A DNA stretch of 46,091 bases from an uncultured Lachnospiraceae bacterium (GTDB lineage Bacteria; Bacillota; Clostridia; Lachnospirales; Lachnospiraceae), in NCBI GenBank assembly GCA_947566705.1, contig CANOLA010000016.1, forward strand, positions 1 to 46,091, in the 5' to 3' direction. Positions 35,541 through 44,431 of the stretch are shown in pieces; within the stretch, counting starts at the first letter, position 1; every line of letters starts with the position of its first letter. The position numbers and the translations under genes are program-made. The notes under the pieces are model-generated. The model was not told where the DNA came from, ran no database searches, and saw nothing but the letters and a program-made list of their open reading frames with translations.

Positions 35541-36722
35541 ATGCCAAACGACGAAAGAATTCTTGAAACTATGCCCTGCGGGACACTCGGACTGATTCCG
35601 ACCGCCAGCTGCAAGGAGCTGGGGGAAAAAGTGAACGACTATCTTTCCGCCTGGCGGGAGCACCGTGAACACGAACACCAGGATGATATAGCTTTCAAGG
35701 ATTACCACAAGGACAGCTACATTATCGAGCCGTATACGCCCAGATTCGGTTCCGGTGAGGCGAAGTGCGTCATTAACCAGTCCGTCCGCGGCTATGACCT
35801 CTACATTATGGTAGATGTCACCAATTACAGTCTGACCTACTCCCTTTGCGGACAGACCAACCATATGTCGCCGGACGACCATTTTGCAGACTTGAAGCGA
35901 GTTATTGCCGCCGTCGGGGGGAAGGCAAGGCGGATTACGGTCATCCTGCCGTTTTTGTATGAAAGCCGGCAGCACAGAAGAAATGCCCGCGAATCACTCG
36001 ATTGTCCGCTGGCACTGCAGGAGCTTTTCCACATGGGAATTGACAACATCATTACCTTTGACGCACATGACCCGCGCGTAATGAATGCCATTCCGTTAAA
36101 TGGCTTTGAAAATGTCATGCCTTCATACCAGTTTATTAAAGGCATATTAAAGAATGTTAAAGATCTCACAATTGACGCAGACCATTTTATGATTATCAGT
36201 CCGGATGAAGGTGCCACCCAGCGTGCCATTTACCTTGCAAATGTACTGGAAGTCGATATGGGTATGTTCTATAAAAGGCGTGATTTCAGTAAAATCGTGG
36301 ACGGCAGAAACCCGATTGTGGCACATGAATTCCTGGGTTCCAATGTAGAGGGCAAAGACGTTCTGATTATTGACGATATGATTTCCTCTGGGGAAAGCAT
36401 GATTGAAACAGCAAAAGAACTGAAAAAACGCAAGGCAAACCGGATTTTCCTCGTTTCCACATTCGGGCTGTTTACAAACGGGCTGGCTGCCTTTGACAAG
36501 GCATACGAGGAGGGACTGATTTACCGCATCGTAACCACCAACCTCATTTACCAGACGCCGGAACTTTTGTCCCGCGAATACTACATAAGCTGTGATATGA
36601 GCAAATACATCGCCTATATCATTGACACCTTAAACCATGACTGCTCCATCAGCGACCTGTTAAACCCTTATGACCGGATTCAGCGGTATGTGAAGCGGTA
36701 TAATGAGAAGAAGAAAAAATAA
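35541..36722 (+). CDS. prs: Ribose-phosphate pyrophosphokinase (PRPP synthetase), long form
   Basis: 393 residues versus about 310-320 for typical bacterial enzymes. It makes PRPP from ribose-5-phosphate and ATP for nucleotide, His and Trp synthesis. Key motifs are ITFDAHDPR (metal and ATP region) and VLIIDDMISSGESM, the PRPP-binding loop. The extra length lies mostly in the first ~60 residues and an internal stretch; the catalytic part looks complete. I have seen such long forms in Lachnospiraceae. ATGGAGG precedes the ATG. It ends in the bidirectional terminator at 36739. Confidence 0.92.
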   Translation: MPNDERILETMPCGTLGLIPTASCKELGEKVNDYLSAWREHREHEHQDDIAFKDYHKDSYIIEPYTPRFGSGEAKCVINQSVRGYDLYIMVDVTNYSLTYSLCGQTNHMSPDDHFADLKRVIAAVGGKARRITVILPFLYESRQHRRNARESLDCPLALQELFHMGIDNIITFDAHDPRVMNAIPLNGFENVMPSYQFIKGILKNVKDLTIDADHFMIISPDEGATQRAIYLANVLEVDMGMFYKRRDFSKIVDGRNPIVAHEFLGSNVEGKDVLIIDDMISSGESMIETAKELKKRKANRIFLVSTFGLFTNGLAAFDKAYEEGLIYRIVTTNLIYQTPELLSREYYISCDMSKYIAYIIDTLNHDCSISDLLNPYDRIQRYVKRYNEKKKK

Positions 36723-36738
36723 GGAATATACTATAAAA

Positions 36739-36777
36739 TTAAAACGGGAAGACCTGCCAGTGGTCATCCCGTTTTAT
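36739..36777. terminator. Bidirectional terminator, left copy of a duplicated element
   Basis: A stem built on AAAACGGGA-GACC / GGTC-TCCCGTTTT with a short loop. It ends prs, and the stop codon of the convergent toxin gene lies in its tail. A nearly identical copy (differing only in loop bases) is at 38445-38482. Confidence 0.85.
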
Positions 36778-37103
36778 AAATCATATTTTTCCCGCCGTTT
36801 CGCTGCCTCTTTATAAACCTGGCCATCCGTTCTTGCTGAAATCACAATTATTTTCATCACTCCGTCCAACCACTCTGCTTTATAAACAACCCGTATACCC
36901 AGATTACGAAATTTGATTTTAAAAAGACTTGTGAGGTTATTTCCACCCATATTGCCAAGTGGTTTTCCATAACCGCCTTCTTGTGCTGACAATGGATTCT
37001 GACTAACTTTACGAATTCCCTTCATCACCTGGAGTTTCGTAGAATGATCCAGCTTTTTAAGATCCTGACGGGCATCTTCCAAAAATTCAATATTCCAGCT
37101 CAT
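36774..37103 (-). CDS. RelE/ParE-family toxin
   Basis: A 109-residue basic protein with the RelE fold pattern: IEFLEDARQDLKKLD at the start, GIRKVSQNPL, KPLGNMGGNNLTSLFKIKFRNLGIRVVYK, and a C-terminal strand IIVISARTDGQVYKEA. It is expected to cleave mRNA on ribosomes or target gyrase; the subtype cannot be settled by eye. The ATG overlaps the antitoxin stop by 4 bases (ATGA), the standard antitoxin-first order. Confidence 0.88.
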   Translation of the reverse strand: MSWNIEFLEDARQDLKKLDHSTKLQVMKGIRKVSQNPLSAQEGGYGKPLGNMGGNNLTSLFKIKFRNLGIRVVYKAEWLDGVMKIIVISARTDGQVYKEAAKRREKYDL

Positions 37104-37423
37104 TCTATTTCCACATCCTCTGCAGTGTCAAGCTCTTCTTCACTGATTCCAAGCTCTTCCATTACCTGCTCTATAGGAATACCGGCCTTATCCCCATGAT
37201 GTTCCAGTCTTCGGTTTGCTTCCAGTAACAGCATATAATCTTCTTCTATTTCCGTTAGTCTGGTATATTCCTCCGGCGACAGGATAATTGCAGAAGGCTG
37301 GTTATTTTTTAGCACAATCAGTTCCTTTTCTGTATGAAGACGGTCGAATATTCTGGACGCCTGCCCTTTATTAAACTGCGAAATCGGCACCAGACTTTGT
37401 AAAATACCGGTTGCATTCGCCAT
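37100..37423 (-). CDS. Phd/YefM-type antitoxin
   Basis: About 107 residues from MANATGILQ, preceded by AGAGGGGG; an earlier in-frame start is rejected. The N-terminal half has the Phd/YefM DNA-binding pattern (LVPISQFNKGQASRIFDRL, LIVLKNNQPSAIILSPEEY). The acidic C-terminal half should wrap the toxin. It probably represses the promoter at 37454-37482. Confidence 0.85.
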   Translation of the reverse strand: MANATGILQSLVPISQFNKGQASRIFDRLHTEKELIVLKNNQPSAIILSPEEYTRLTEIEEDYMLLLEANRRLEHHGDKAGIPIEQVMEELGISEEELDTAEDVEIE

Positions 37424-37453
37424 AATGCTTCCCCCTCTTTGCACTTTTTTCTT

Positions 37454-37482
37454 ATTATACACGCCAGTATTCAAATTATCAA
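37454..37482 (-). promoter_or_regulatory. Promoter of the toxin-antitoxin pair
   Basis: TTGATA, exactly 17 bases, then TATAAT, about 30 bases before the antitoxin start. Confidence 0.7.
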
Positions 37483-37597
37483 TCTGTTACCTTAAAATTT
37501 TAATATACATTTACATTCCAATTTCACACTTTCCCTAAATAAATCATATCACAATTATCCATTTTCCAGCTTGTTACTCTAAATGTTACCAGCTTGC

Positions 37598-37627
37598 TTG
37601 ACCACAACACTGTTTATACGTTATAAT
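37598..37627 (+). promoter_or_regulatory. Promoter of the secreted protein gene
   Basis: TTGACC, 18 bases, then TATAAT. The transcript would carry an AT-rich leader of about 93 bases. The rest of the 303-base gap (37424-37726) holds this promoter and the divergent TA promoter; I see no further gene in it. Confidence 0.6.
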
Positions 37628-37726
37628 ACAAAATATCTTTTTCGATAAACTAATGGATAGTTTTCGACAATTCTATTTTAACTTAAAACACTGAAAAGAT
37701 GTTTTGCAGCAAGAAAGGAGAAACAA

Positions 37727-38431
37727 ATGAAACTCATAAAAAAATTATTAGCAGGATTATTGACACTGGTATTATTGCTGACTCTCATACCATCTGAATT
37801 TACTGTACAGGCCGCAACATTAAAGAAAACCGAGGAACAATTGAAATCAGATATTGCTAAGTTCTCGGTTATGGTTACTGTAAATAATCAAAATCAGAGA
37901 TTTGCCATAAAAAAATCTGACATATCAAAATTTAATGTCAGGTCCACAAAATATAACAAGAAAAAAACACAGGCAACTGTAAAGTCATGTATTTATATTA
38001 ATAGGGATGTGGCAACCATAAAAGGGAATGTGACATCTGTATATAAGTATAAAGGTAAGAAGTGGAAATTAGCCTCTGTTACCTACACCAAAACCTCATT
38101 ATATAGTTTTGATCCCAGAGGCACATGGAATGGTACTTATACGGCAGGGCAAGGAGAAACAAAGATTACCATTGAAATCCCAGATGTGACAGCAGATGGA
38201 TTTTTTATAGACGGAAAAGTATATTTTTCTGCACTGCCTACAAATCCCACCGTTCCGAGTGGATCTTTTTCACTAATAGGCGGGTACGATTTAACGAGTG
38301 GAAAAATAAATTTTTCAGGTAATCAGTGGATTGAACAACCCGATGGTTATAGTATGATAAATTTTGATGCGTATATTGATTTGGTAAATAAACAGATTAC
38401 GGGAACAAATCAATTAGTTCTAAAAAAATAG
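37727..38431 (+). CDS. Secreted protein of unknown family
   Basis: 234 residues with a clear signal peptide (MKLIKKLLAGLLTLVLLLTLIPSEFTVQAA). The mature part is Lys- and Thr-rich with a beta pattern. A first segment is reminiscent of NTF2-like or SH3-like secreted domains (TVKSCIYINRD, YKYKGKKWKLASVTYTKTS). A second has repeated beta strands (GTWNGTYTAGQGETKITIEI). The AAAGGAG ribosome-binding site is strong. It is visibly more AT-rich than its neighbours and lies between duplicated terminators with the TA pair, so it may have been acquired. Function unknown. Confidence 0.7.
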   Translation: MKLIKKLLAGLLTLVLLLTLIPSEFTVQAATLKKTEEQLKSDIAKFSVMVTVNNQNQRFAIKKSDISKFNVRSTKYNKKKTQATVKSCIYINRDVATIKGNVTSVYKYKGKKWKLASVTYTKTSLYSFDPRGTWNGTYTAGQGETKITIEIPDVTADGFFIDGKVYFSALPTNPTVPSGSFSLIGGYDLTSGKINFSGNQWIEQPDGYSMINFDAYIDLVNKQITGTNQLVLKK

Positions 38432-38444
38432 GTATTGCCGCAAA

Positions 38445-38482
38445 CTTAAAACGGGAAGACCACCAGTGGTCATCCCGTTTTT
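38445..38482. terminator. Bidirectional terminator, right copy of the duplicated element
   Basis: It has the same arms as the element at 36739-36777, with loop bases changed and one base shorter. It separates the secreted-protein gene from the convergent kinase gene. Confidence 0.85.
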
Positions 38483-39765
38483 CATATTGGCAGCACCACG
38501 GTAAACGCCATCCCGTCCGTTTCGCACTCGGCAAAAATTTCCCCGTCCATTTTATGCATGATTTCCCGGCAGATATACAGCCCCAGTCCGTTTCCCTGCT
38601 GTCCTCTTGTATTTTCCCCGCGGAAAAAGCTGTCAAACAGATGGACAAATTCTTTTTCCGAAACGGGGGATCCGGTATTAAATACACGGACGAGCTGGCA
38701 GTAGTCCTCTTCGTAAAAAGAGATTTCTATTCTGCGCCCATCCCCGTATTTAAAGGCATTTTCAAAGATGTTTCCAAACACCTCCATAAGACGGTTGATA
38801 TCTCCCGAAAAAATCCTGTCCTGGTATTCTTCTATGGCAAGCTGGCATTTCCGGAGCAGGCATTTCTCCCCGTAGACAGTCTGTATCCACTGCACCAGTT
38901 CCCGGAAATAAAATTCTCCCTTTTTAACTTCAATATGAAGAATATCCTCGGTAGAGGCTTTCATGATTTCGCTGACAAACGTCTCAATCTGGGCTGTTTT
39001 ATCCTCAATCTGTTTATAAACCGCGGCCTGTTCCTCCCCTGTGGAATAAATACCGTCAGCCAGTGCCCTTGTGTACAATGTAATCATGTGAAGCGGTGTT
39101 TTTATATCATGGGAAAGGGACAGAAGGAGCAGCTTTTTTTCTTTCTGCAGCTGCAGTTCACGATTTCTGCTGACCTGCAGCTCATCCTTTAATGCATTCA
39201 TTCCCCAGACAAATTTGCCAAACAACTGGCTTTTTTCGGTTTTCATCTCTCCCTGCAGATTACCTTTTGACAGTTCATATGCCATGTCCTGCATCCGCTC
39301 AAAGGGACCGATAAGGTGATGCCTGAAATAATATAAAACGGCAAGTACAGACAGTTCCATCAGTAATAAAACAATCTCCACCAAAAACAGGACTCCTGCT
39401 GTATCATCCGCTTTTTTGTAATCAAACCGGAGATACCCTGATAATACTTCCTGCCCTTTGGACTCTCCGTAAAGAGGAAACACCATATACATCCTGCCGT
39501 TTGTCCCCTGGTAAAAATCTGAAATAGTATGCCGGTCTGTCTTAGAAACCGGCAGATATGAAACCGCCTCCACCTCCCGGTATTTACTTAAATCCAGATT
39601 TATTAAATCATCTTCTGTCTGGATATCCGCCAGAAGATGGTTGATTTCCACTTTATACAGCTGACTGTTTTCCCTCTTTTGTTTTCTGAGAAGTCCGCCT
39701 GCACCGACAGCAAGAACCAGATACAGGACAACGGACAGAAAAATCAGCCGATCATATTTCTTCAT
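38482..39765 (-). CDS. Sensor histidine kinase of the ABC transporter operon
   Basis: About 427 residues from MKKYDRLIF; the upstream in-frame start is rejected because the ATG at 39765 follows GTGGGG within the regulator gene. TM1 is at ~6-26, an extracytoplasmic part of about 110 residues follows, then TM2 (~140-162) and HAMP. HisKA is SLSHDIKTPLHM, and HATPase has NIFENAFKYG and GNGLGLYICREI. Its stop lies in the right-copy terminator. It overlaps the regulator gene by 14 bases. Confidence 0.92.
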   Translation of the reverse strand: MKKYDRLIFLSVVLYLVLAVGAGGLLRKQKRENSQLYKVEINHLLADIQTEDDLINLDLSKYREVEAVSYLPVSKTDRHTISDFYQGTNGRMYMVFPLYGESKGQEVLSGYLRFDYKKADDTAGVLFLVEIVLLLMELSVLAVLYYFRHHLIGPFERMQDMAYELSKGNLQGEMKTEKSQLFGKFVWGMNALKDELQVSRNRELQLQKEKKLLLLSLSHDIKTPLHMITLYTRALADGIYSTGEEQAAVYKQIEDKTAQIETFVSEIMKASTEDILHIEVKKGEFYFRELVQWIQTVYGEKCLLRKCQLAIEEYQDRIFSGDINRLMEVFGNIFENAFKYGDGRRIEISFYEEDYCQLVRVFNTGSPVSEKEFVHLFDSFFRGENTRGQQGNGLGLYICREIMHKMDGEIFAECETDGMAFTVVLPI

Positions 39766-40432
39766 AGCAGTACCCCACGCCCCATACAGTCTTAATATGC
39801 ACTGGTTTTTTCGGGTCATCCTCGATTTTATTGCGCAGCATTTTGATGTGTACGGTCAGCGTCTGGTTTTCACTGAAACTGTCCACGCCCCAGATCCGGT
39901 TAAACAGAAAGTTTTTATCCAGTGTTTTTCCCGGATTTTCTGCCAGCAGCAGAAGCAGTTCATATTCTTTTCCGTTAAGTTCGATCTGCTCTTTGTTTTT
40001 GTATACCCTGCGGGCTGACTTGTCAATTGTAAGGTTTCCGGAAATAAGGATATCCTTTTTTGCCGGATTTCCATGTGCACGCGCAAAAACAGAACCTATT
40101 TTTGCCATAAGCACATCCGGATCCACTGGTTTTTCGATATAATCATCGGCACCAAGCCTGAATCCGTTTAGCTGGTCTTCCTTTGATCCACGTGCACTGA
40201 TAATCAGGATTGGAATGCTGGCGGTTTTGCGCACATGGCTGCACACGGTAAAACCGTCAATTCCCGGAAGGGTAATATCTAAAAGCAGCATTTTTGCTGC
40301 CTCTTTTTCAAGGCAGGCAAGGGCCTCTTCTCCCGAAGATGCCCTTTTTACTGTATATCCTGCCTTTTCCATGTAAATTTGTAACAGTTCTGCTAATTCT
40401 TTCTCGTCCTCAACCATAAGTATGTCAAACAT
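39752..40432 (-). CDS. OmpR-type response regulator of the ABC transporter operon
   Basis: About 226 residues from MFDILMVEDE. The acidic pocket is EDE, the phospho-Asp lies in MLLLDITLPGIDGF, and IISARG and IEKPVD complete the receiver. The C-terminal winged helix ends VKTVWGVGYCYEE-like. It starts 2 bases after the ABC ATPase stop, so ATPase, regulator and kinase form one coupled operon. It probably controls the transporter genes. Confidence 0.92.
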   Translation of the reverse strand: MFDILMVEDEKELAELLQIYMEKAGYTVKRASSGEEALACLEKEAAKMLLLDITLPGIDGFTVCSHVRKTASIPILIISARGSKEDQLNGFRLGADDYIEKPVDPDVLMAKIGSVFARAHGNPAKKDILISGNLTIDKSARRVYKNKEQIELNGKEYELLLLLAENPGKTLDKNFLFNRIWGVDSFSENQTLTVHIKMLRNKIEDDPKKPVHIKTVWGVGYCYEEI

Positions 40433-40434
40433 AG

Positions 40435-41196
40435 TTACCACCCTAACTGCATCAGCCAGTCATTCAGCTTCTTTTCCCGTTCCCTCTTCTGGTTTTCCGT
40501 ATATTTCCCCAGCTGAAATTCATCACGTATGTTTCCGTCTTCAATATAAAATACCCGTTCGCAGCGGGAAGCCACATTGACATCATGCGTTACCATCATA
40601 ATGGTAGTGCCTTCCTCATTCAGTTTGTTCAGCTCTTTCATGACTTCCCTGGAGTTCTGTTTATTCAGTGCACCAGTCGGCTCGTCGGCAAAGATAATCT
40701 TCGGACTGTTAATCATACTTCTGGCAATGCAGGCACGCTGGAGCTGTCCCCCGGAAACCTCGCTGATATCGTTGTCCGCCACATCGCTGATTCCAAGCTT
40801 TGCCATCAGTACCTTTGCCCTCTCATTGATTTCGCTGCGTTTTTCTTTCCGGGAAGCCGACTGGTATGCCGGTAATACTATATTATCATATACCGACAGA
40901 TTTTTCAGCATATACATCTGCTGGAATACAAACCCCATCCGTTCCAGCCGGATATCGCTCATCTCATTTGCGGACAGTTTTGTCATTTCCTCCCCGAAAA
41001 ACCGGATTGTCCCTGCTGTTGCAGTGTCCATTCCGCTGACCGTGTACAAAAGGGTCGTTTTTCCGGAACCGGAAGGTCCCATAACTCCGACCATTTCTCC
41101 CTCCTCAATCTCCAGGCTGACATTACGCAGCACATTGTTCTGCCTCTTGTTTACAACATAGGTTTTGCATAAATCGGTTACTTTTAATGCGTTCAT
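40435..41196 (-). CDS. ABC transporter ATP-binding protein (MacB/LolD-like)
   Basis: About 253 residues. Walker A GPSGSGKTT, a Q-loop (VFQQMYML), signature SGGQLQRACIA, Walker B IIFADEPTGAL and an H-loop (MVTHD) are all intact. It belongs to the MacB/LolD/BceA-like branch that pairs with FtsX-type permeases. The start at 41196 has no ribosome-binding site of its own. It overlaps the stop of a small upstream ORF (ATGA), which suggests coupled translation. A 4-codon-longer start is possible. Confidence 0.93.
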   Translation of the reverse strand: MNALKVTDLCKTYVVNKRQNNVLRNVSLEIEEGEMVGVMGPSGSGKTTLLYTVSGMDTATAGTIRFFGEEMTKLSANEMSDIRLERMGFVFQQMYMLKNLSVYDNIVLPAYQSASRKEKRSEINERAKVLMAKLGISDVADNDISEVSGGQLQRACIARSMINSPKIIFADEPTGALNKQNSREVMKELNKLNEEGTTIMMVTHDVNVASRCERVFYIEDGNIRDEFQLGKYTENQKREREKKLNDWLMQLGW

Positions 41197-41312
41197 AATT
41201 TGTACCATGCCGCAGGCGTGGTGCTATTTGTGTCGCCGCTCTTTTGCGGCACAAATAAAGATTGAAAAATTGCCTGCAGACTTTTCCTTTCTTTAATATC
41301 ATTATTTTTCAA
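41193..41312 (-). CDS. Candidate 39-codon ORF that couples permease and ATPase
   Basis: A TTG start at 41312 with AAGGAG five bases upstream opens a 39-codon frame. It ends in TGA overlapping the ATG of the ABC ATPase. Its start codon sits inside the left arm of a 14-bp inverted repeat. It explains how the ATPase is translated without a ribosome-binding site. The peptide is mostly polar with a short LQAIFQSLFV patch and matches no family I know; it may be a translational relay rather than a functional protein. Confidence 0.4.
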   Translation of the reverse strand: MKNNDIKERKSLQAIFQSLFVPQKSGDTNSTTPAAWYKL

Positions 41313-41317
41313 TCTTT
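41257..41317. repeat. 14-bp perfect inverted repeat in the permease-ATPase gap
   Basis: AAAGATTGAAAAAT (41257-41270) and its exact complement (41304-41317) are separated by 33 bases. A second stem (ATTTGTG / CACAAAT with CCGC / GCGG, 41226-41256) adjoins it. In the transcript the first stem would bury the TTG start of the small ORF. Confidence 0.75.
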
Positions 41318-41346
41318 CTCCTTTTTGTCATATTTTCTGTAAAATA

Positions 41347-43719
41347 TTACTCCGCAATTTTCATGTCACTGGTATTTATTTTTCGCACGCTGTTTGTTGC
41401 AAAAACTGTGGCGGCAATAATCCCTGCAAGCAGTACCAGCGGATAAAGCAGGTATGCCTTAAGCGGATTCACACGTATCGTAAGTTCCGCCCCCATAATG
41501 GCAAATATCGGTCTTAGAATAAATGCATTGGACAGCATGGACAGCGGAACCGCAAATACCATGGATAAAATGACTACCCAGACCATCCGCATTACCAGCC
41601 ACTTCTGGATATAGCGGTTTTTGTACCCGATGCTTTTCAACATGGCAAGCTGCCCCTTTTCCCGTGCGATAAACAGCTTCATCATCAAAAGTACGATAAG
41701 CATAATCAGGACACACAGCATGCCTGTCATTGGGATCTGCATCCCTTTCATAACATCTTTTACCGAGCCAACGTTTATGTCAATAACTTCCTGCGCCGTA
41801 AGCCATTCATACTGCGGCAGTTCTTTTTTCAGTTTGTCTGCCAGCTCGCCCTGCGAAAGCTCTGTATCCATAACCACGTTTGTTTTCCAGTAGTTTGAAA
41901 CAATTTCTCCACCCATGTCGATGGTGGGATTTAATCTCGCACTCTCGCCAAGCTGCATATAGTCCGTATATGTGCCTGTAATGATAAAACTCTTCTTTTC
42001 CCCACTGATTTTTGCTGTCACACGGTCCCCAATCTGCAGTCCGTTTGCCTCCATAACCTTTTGGGAGAATGCAATTTCATTTTCCAGCTCCGGCGCTGTA
42101 CCCTCATTATACTGGAGGCTGTTTCCTTTATCTCCCACCGGATAAAAGGCCAGATGCTTAAACGTCTTTTCGTCATCCTCTGTAGCAAAACTGATAAAAA
42201 AGAATGCACCTACACTTAAGTCTGCCTCATATCCTTTTTCACGCAGTTCTCCTTCCACCCTGTGCATGGCGTCCTGCAGTGCCCTGGTGTCATGAATATT
42301 TTTGTCGTTTTCTGCTTCCAGCTTTTCCATGTATACTGCCGCGTCAGGGTTCATATTGAATTTCACAGCCATTTCATCACTTTCCATGGTCGTCAGGGTA
42401 TTAAGCGGCACGGTTATCAGTACAAAGCTGATGCAGAATGTCAGGAATAAAACAATATAGCGTCTTTTGTTACAGAGAATATCATTTAAACCAAGAAATG
42501 AAATGGTATTCATATGTTTTCTCTTATACAGACTAAGTCCCCTTCTTTTTCTGTATCGTTCACCGTTTTCACCATTTCTGATGGCATCAATTGCAGATAT
42601 CTTTTTCAGCTTCCCGGTAAAGAGAATACTGATTCCTGCAACAAAGAAAATCACGGCGAATGCACACAGCAGATTGACAGAGATTCCGCCCTCACCAAGC
42701 ACCATATTTTTACTGACGCTCTTGATCATGACGGCAGATGCCGGAATACTGATGAAAAATCCCAGTACTGCTCCTGCCGTTACAATTGCCAGGTACTTGA
42801 CAAAATAGATCTTCCGGATGGCAAATTCTCGTAACCCAATCGCTTTCATGACGCCGATTTCCCGGTAATTGTCCTCTATGGTAAAGGTCAGGGAAAATTT
42901 CAGTATCATCATGGATATCAGTATCAGGCAGATTCCGATTACAATTAACAGTGCCGCCACAACCATGTCAAATACATACAGTAACCTAAATGTTCCTTTC
43001 ATAAATGTGGACATTATGGTTTTTGGAGCTGCATTTTCCATCAATTCTTTTGTTTCGTCCACATCATCTGTGTTAATACTGTAAATATATATCCTTACAT
43101 TGCTGCTGCCTGCTGTCATTTTGTCATAGTCCGCTTTACAGAACAAAAATCGGTTCATACCTGACATATCGTTTCCAAACACGATATCCCTGCTCTGGCA
43201 TGCCACGGTATAGGAATAAGTTTTACCATTTATCTGAAACCGCAGCTCATCCCCGGTATGAATTCCGTTTGCATCCATCAGCGCATATGGCAGTGCTGTT
43301 TCACCTTCTTTTAATACCAGGTCATCTCCCTGTTCATCCAGCGGTTTTATATATTCAGCGCCTGTATATCCAATGTAAAGGTCATTTCCCTTTGACTGAA
43401 TGCCTTTCGTTTTTCCATCCATTACTGCTGTGATATCACCTGCTTTTATTTCACACAGCTCTTCGGTGCCATACTCTGTGATTCCCTCATAACCGTCCAG
43501 TGCCTTGTCCAGTGCTCCCTTTTCCTCATCAGTGGCAAGCACCATTGTCAGATCCGCGACATTGGCATATCCTATAAAATTATCTATGCCTTTCATCACC
43601 AGAGTTGTATTGCTGACGCTGCTCGCCAGAAATACGGTGGACAGCATGATGAAGAAAAACAGAATGATGTTGACTCCTTTTTGCTTAATTAAATCTTTTT
43701 TTAATATTTCCAGCCACAT
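41347..43719 (-). CDS. FtsX-type ABC transporter permease
   Basis: About 790 residues from MWLEILKKD, whose ATG is preceded by GAGGAAAGG; an ATG at 43758 lacks a site. TM1 is near the N-terminus, followed by an extracellular domain of about 190 residues. A three-TM FtsX block (about 245-380) and another TM near 420 come next. A second extracellular domain of about 230 residues and a final FtsX block follow. The KAIGLREFAIRKI and KSIGYKNRYIQKW loops are typical coupling helices. It resembles MacB/FtsX permeases for peptides or lipids; the substrate is unknown. It is first gene of the operon with small ORF, ATPase, regulator and kinase. Confidence 0.9.
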   Translation of the reverse strand: MWLEILKKDLIKQKGVNIILFFFIMLSTVFLASSVSNTTLVMKGIDNFIGYANVADLTMVLATDEEKGALDKALDGYEGITEYGTEELCEIKAGDITAVMDGKTKGIQSKGNDLYIGYTGAEYIKPLDEQGDDLVLKEGETALPYALMDANGIHTGDELRFQINGKTYSYTVACQSRDIVFGNDMSGMNRFLFCKADYDKMTAGSSNVRIYIYSINTDDVDETKELMENAAPKTIMSTFMKGTFRLLYVFDMVVAALLIVIGICLILISMMILKFSLTFTIEDNYREIGVMKAIGLREFAIRKIYFVKYLAIVTAGAVLGFFISIPASAVMIKSVSKNMVLGEGGISVNLLCAFAVIFFVAGISILFTGKLKKISAIDAIRNGENGERYRKRRGLSLYKRKHMNTISFLGLNDILCNKRRYIVLFLTFCISFVLITVPLNTLTTMESDEMAVKFNMNPDAAVYMEKLEAENDKNIHDTRALQDAMHRVEGELREKGYEADLSVGAFFFISFATEDDEKTFKHLAFYPVGDKGNSLQYNEGTAPELENEIAFSQKVMEANGLQIGDRVTAKISGEKKSFIITGTYTDYMQLGESARLNPTIDMGGEIVSNYWKTNVVMDTELSQGELADKLKKELPQYEWLTAQEVIDINVGSVKDVMKGMQIPMTGMLCVLIMLIVLLMMKLFIAREKGQLAMLKSIGYKNRYIQKWLVMRMVWVVILSMVFAVPLSMLSNAFILRPIFAIMGAELTIRVNPLKAYLLYPLVLLAGIIAATVFATNSVRKINTSDMKIAE

Positions 43720-43814
43720 ATCTTTTTTCCTTTCCTCTGCTTTGTTTTTTTGTTCCATACTTGCTTCGTTATGGGTATTATAAGGGAGGAATTATTAAAA
43801 AATCCTTAAAAAAT

Positions 43815-43847
43815 AAAAAATCCCTTCCATTTTCAGGAAGGGATTTT
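43815..43847 (-). terminator. Terminator after rplQ
   Basis: A perfect stem (AAAATCCCTTCC / GGAAGGGATTTT) with a 7-base loop is followed by a long T-rich run on the minus strand. Confidence 0.9.
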
Positions 43848-43864
43848 CACAATACATTTTTAAA

Positions 43865-44389
43865 TTATACTAACTCAAGCAGTACTTCCAGGGCTCCGTC
43901 ACCCTTACGCTGTCCAATCTTTACGATTCTTGTGTAACCGCCGTTACGTCCTACATATTTAGGCGCTATCTCGTCAAATAATTTTGCAACAAGATCAACT
44001 TCCTTAGTACCTTTTCTGGTTCCGTCAGAAGTCTTTACCGGATAAAGCACCTTAAGAATCTGCCTTCTTGCATGAAGACGGGAAGGACGGTCTTTTTTAA
44101 TCTTCTTCTCAACTTCGTCATATATGGTAACTCTCTTACCATCAATAACTTCCTTCACTCTTCTTCCATTGGCATCCTTACGCGGAACCTTTGCTGTAAC
44201 AGTAACCTCATCGAAATTATCCTTTTCACGGATTGCTGCTGCAACCAGACCATCTGCGATTTTTCTTACTTCCTTCGCCCTTGCCTCTGTTGTAACAATT
44301 CTTCCATGCTGAATCAGGGCTGTTACCTGGCTTCTCAGCAGTGCTTTTCTCTGGCTTGATGTTCTGCCTAATTTACGATATTTTCCCAT
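43865..44389 (-). CDS. rplQ: 50S ribosomal protein L17 (enlarged form)
   Basis: 174 residues from MGKYRKLGRTSSQRKALLRSQ; the ATG at 44389 follows GGAGG, and an earlier in-frame start is rejected. Most bacterial L17 proteins are about 115-130 residues. Here about 50 extra residues sit in the middle (VPRKDANGRRVKEVIDGKR...). The ends match the standard fold and finish GYTRIVKIGQRKGDGALEVLLEL. I believe this insert is usual in Lachnospiraceae. It is the last gene of the rpsD-rpoA-rplQ cluster. Confidence 0.95.
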   Translation of the reverse strand: MGKYRKLGRTSSQRKALLRSQVTALIQHGRIVTTEARAKEVRKIADGLVAAAIREKDNFDEVTVTAKVPRKDANGRRVKEVIDGKRVTIYDEVEKKIKKDRPSRLHARRQILKVLYPVKTSDGTRKGTKEVDLVAKLFDEIAPKYVGRNGGYTRIVKIGQRKGDGALEVLLELV

Positions 44390-44431
44390 TGTTTTTCCTC
44401 CTAACGGGCATCCATTCACGCTTCTTCGGAC

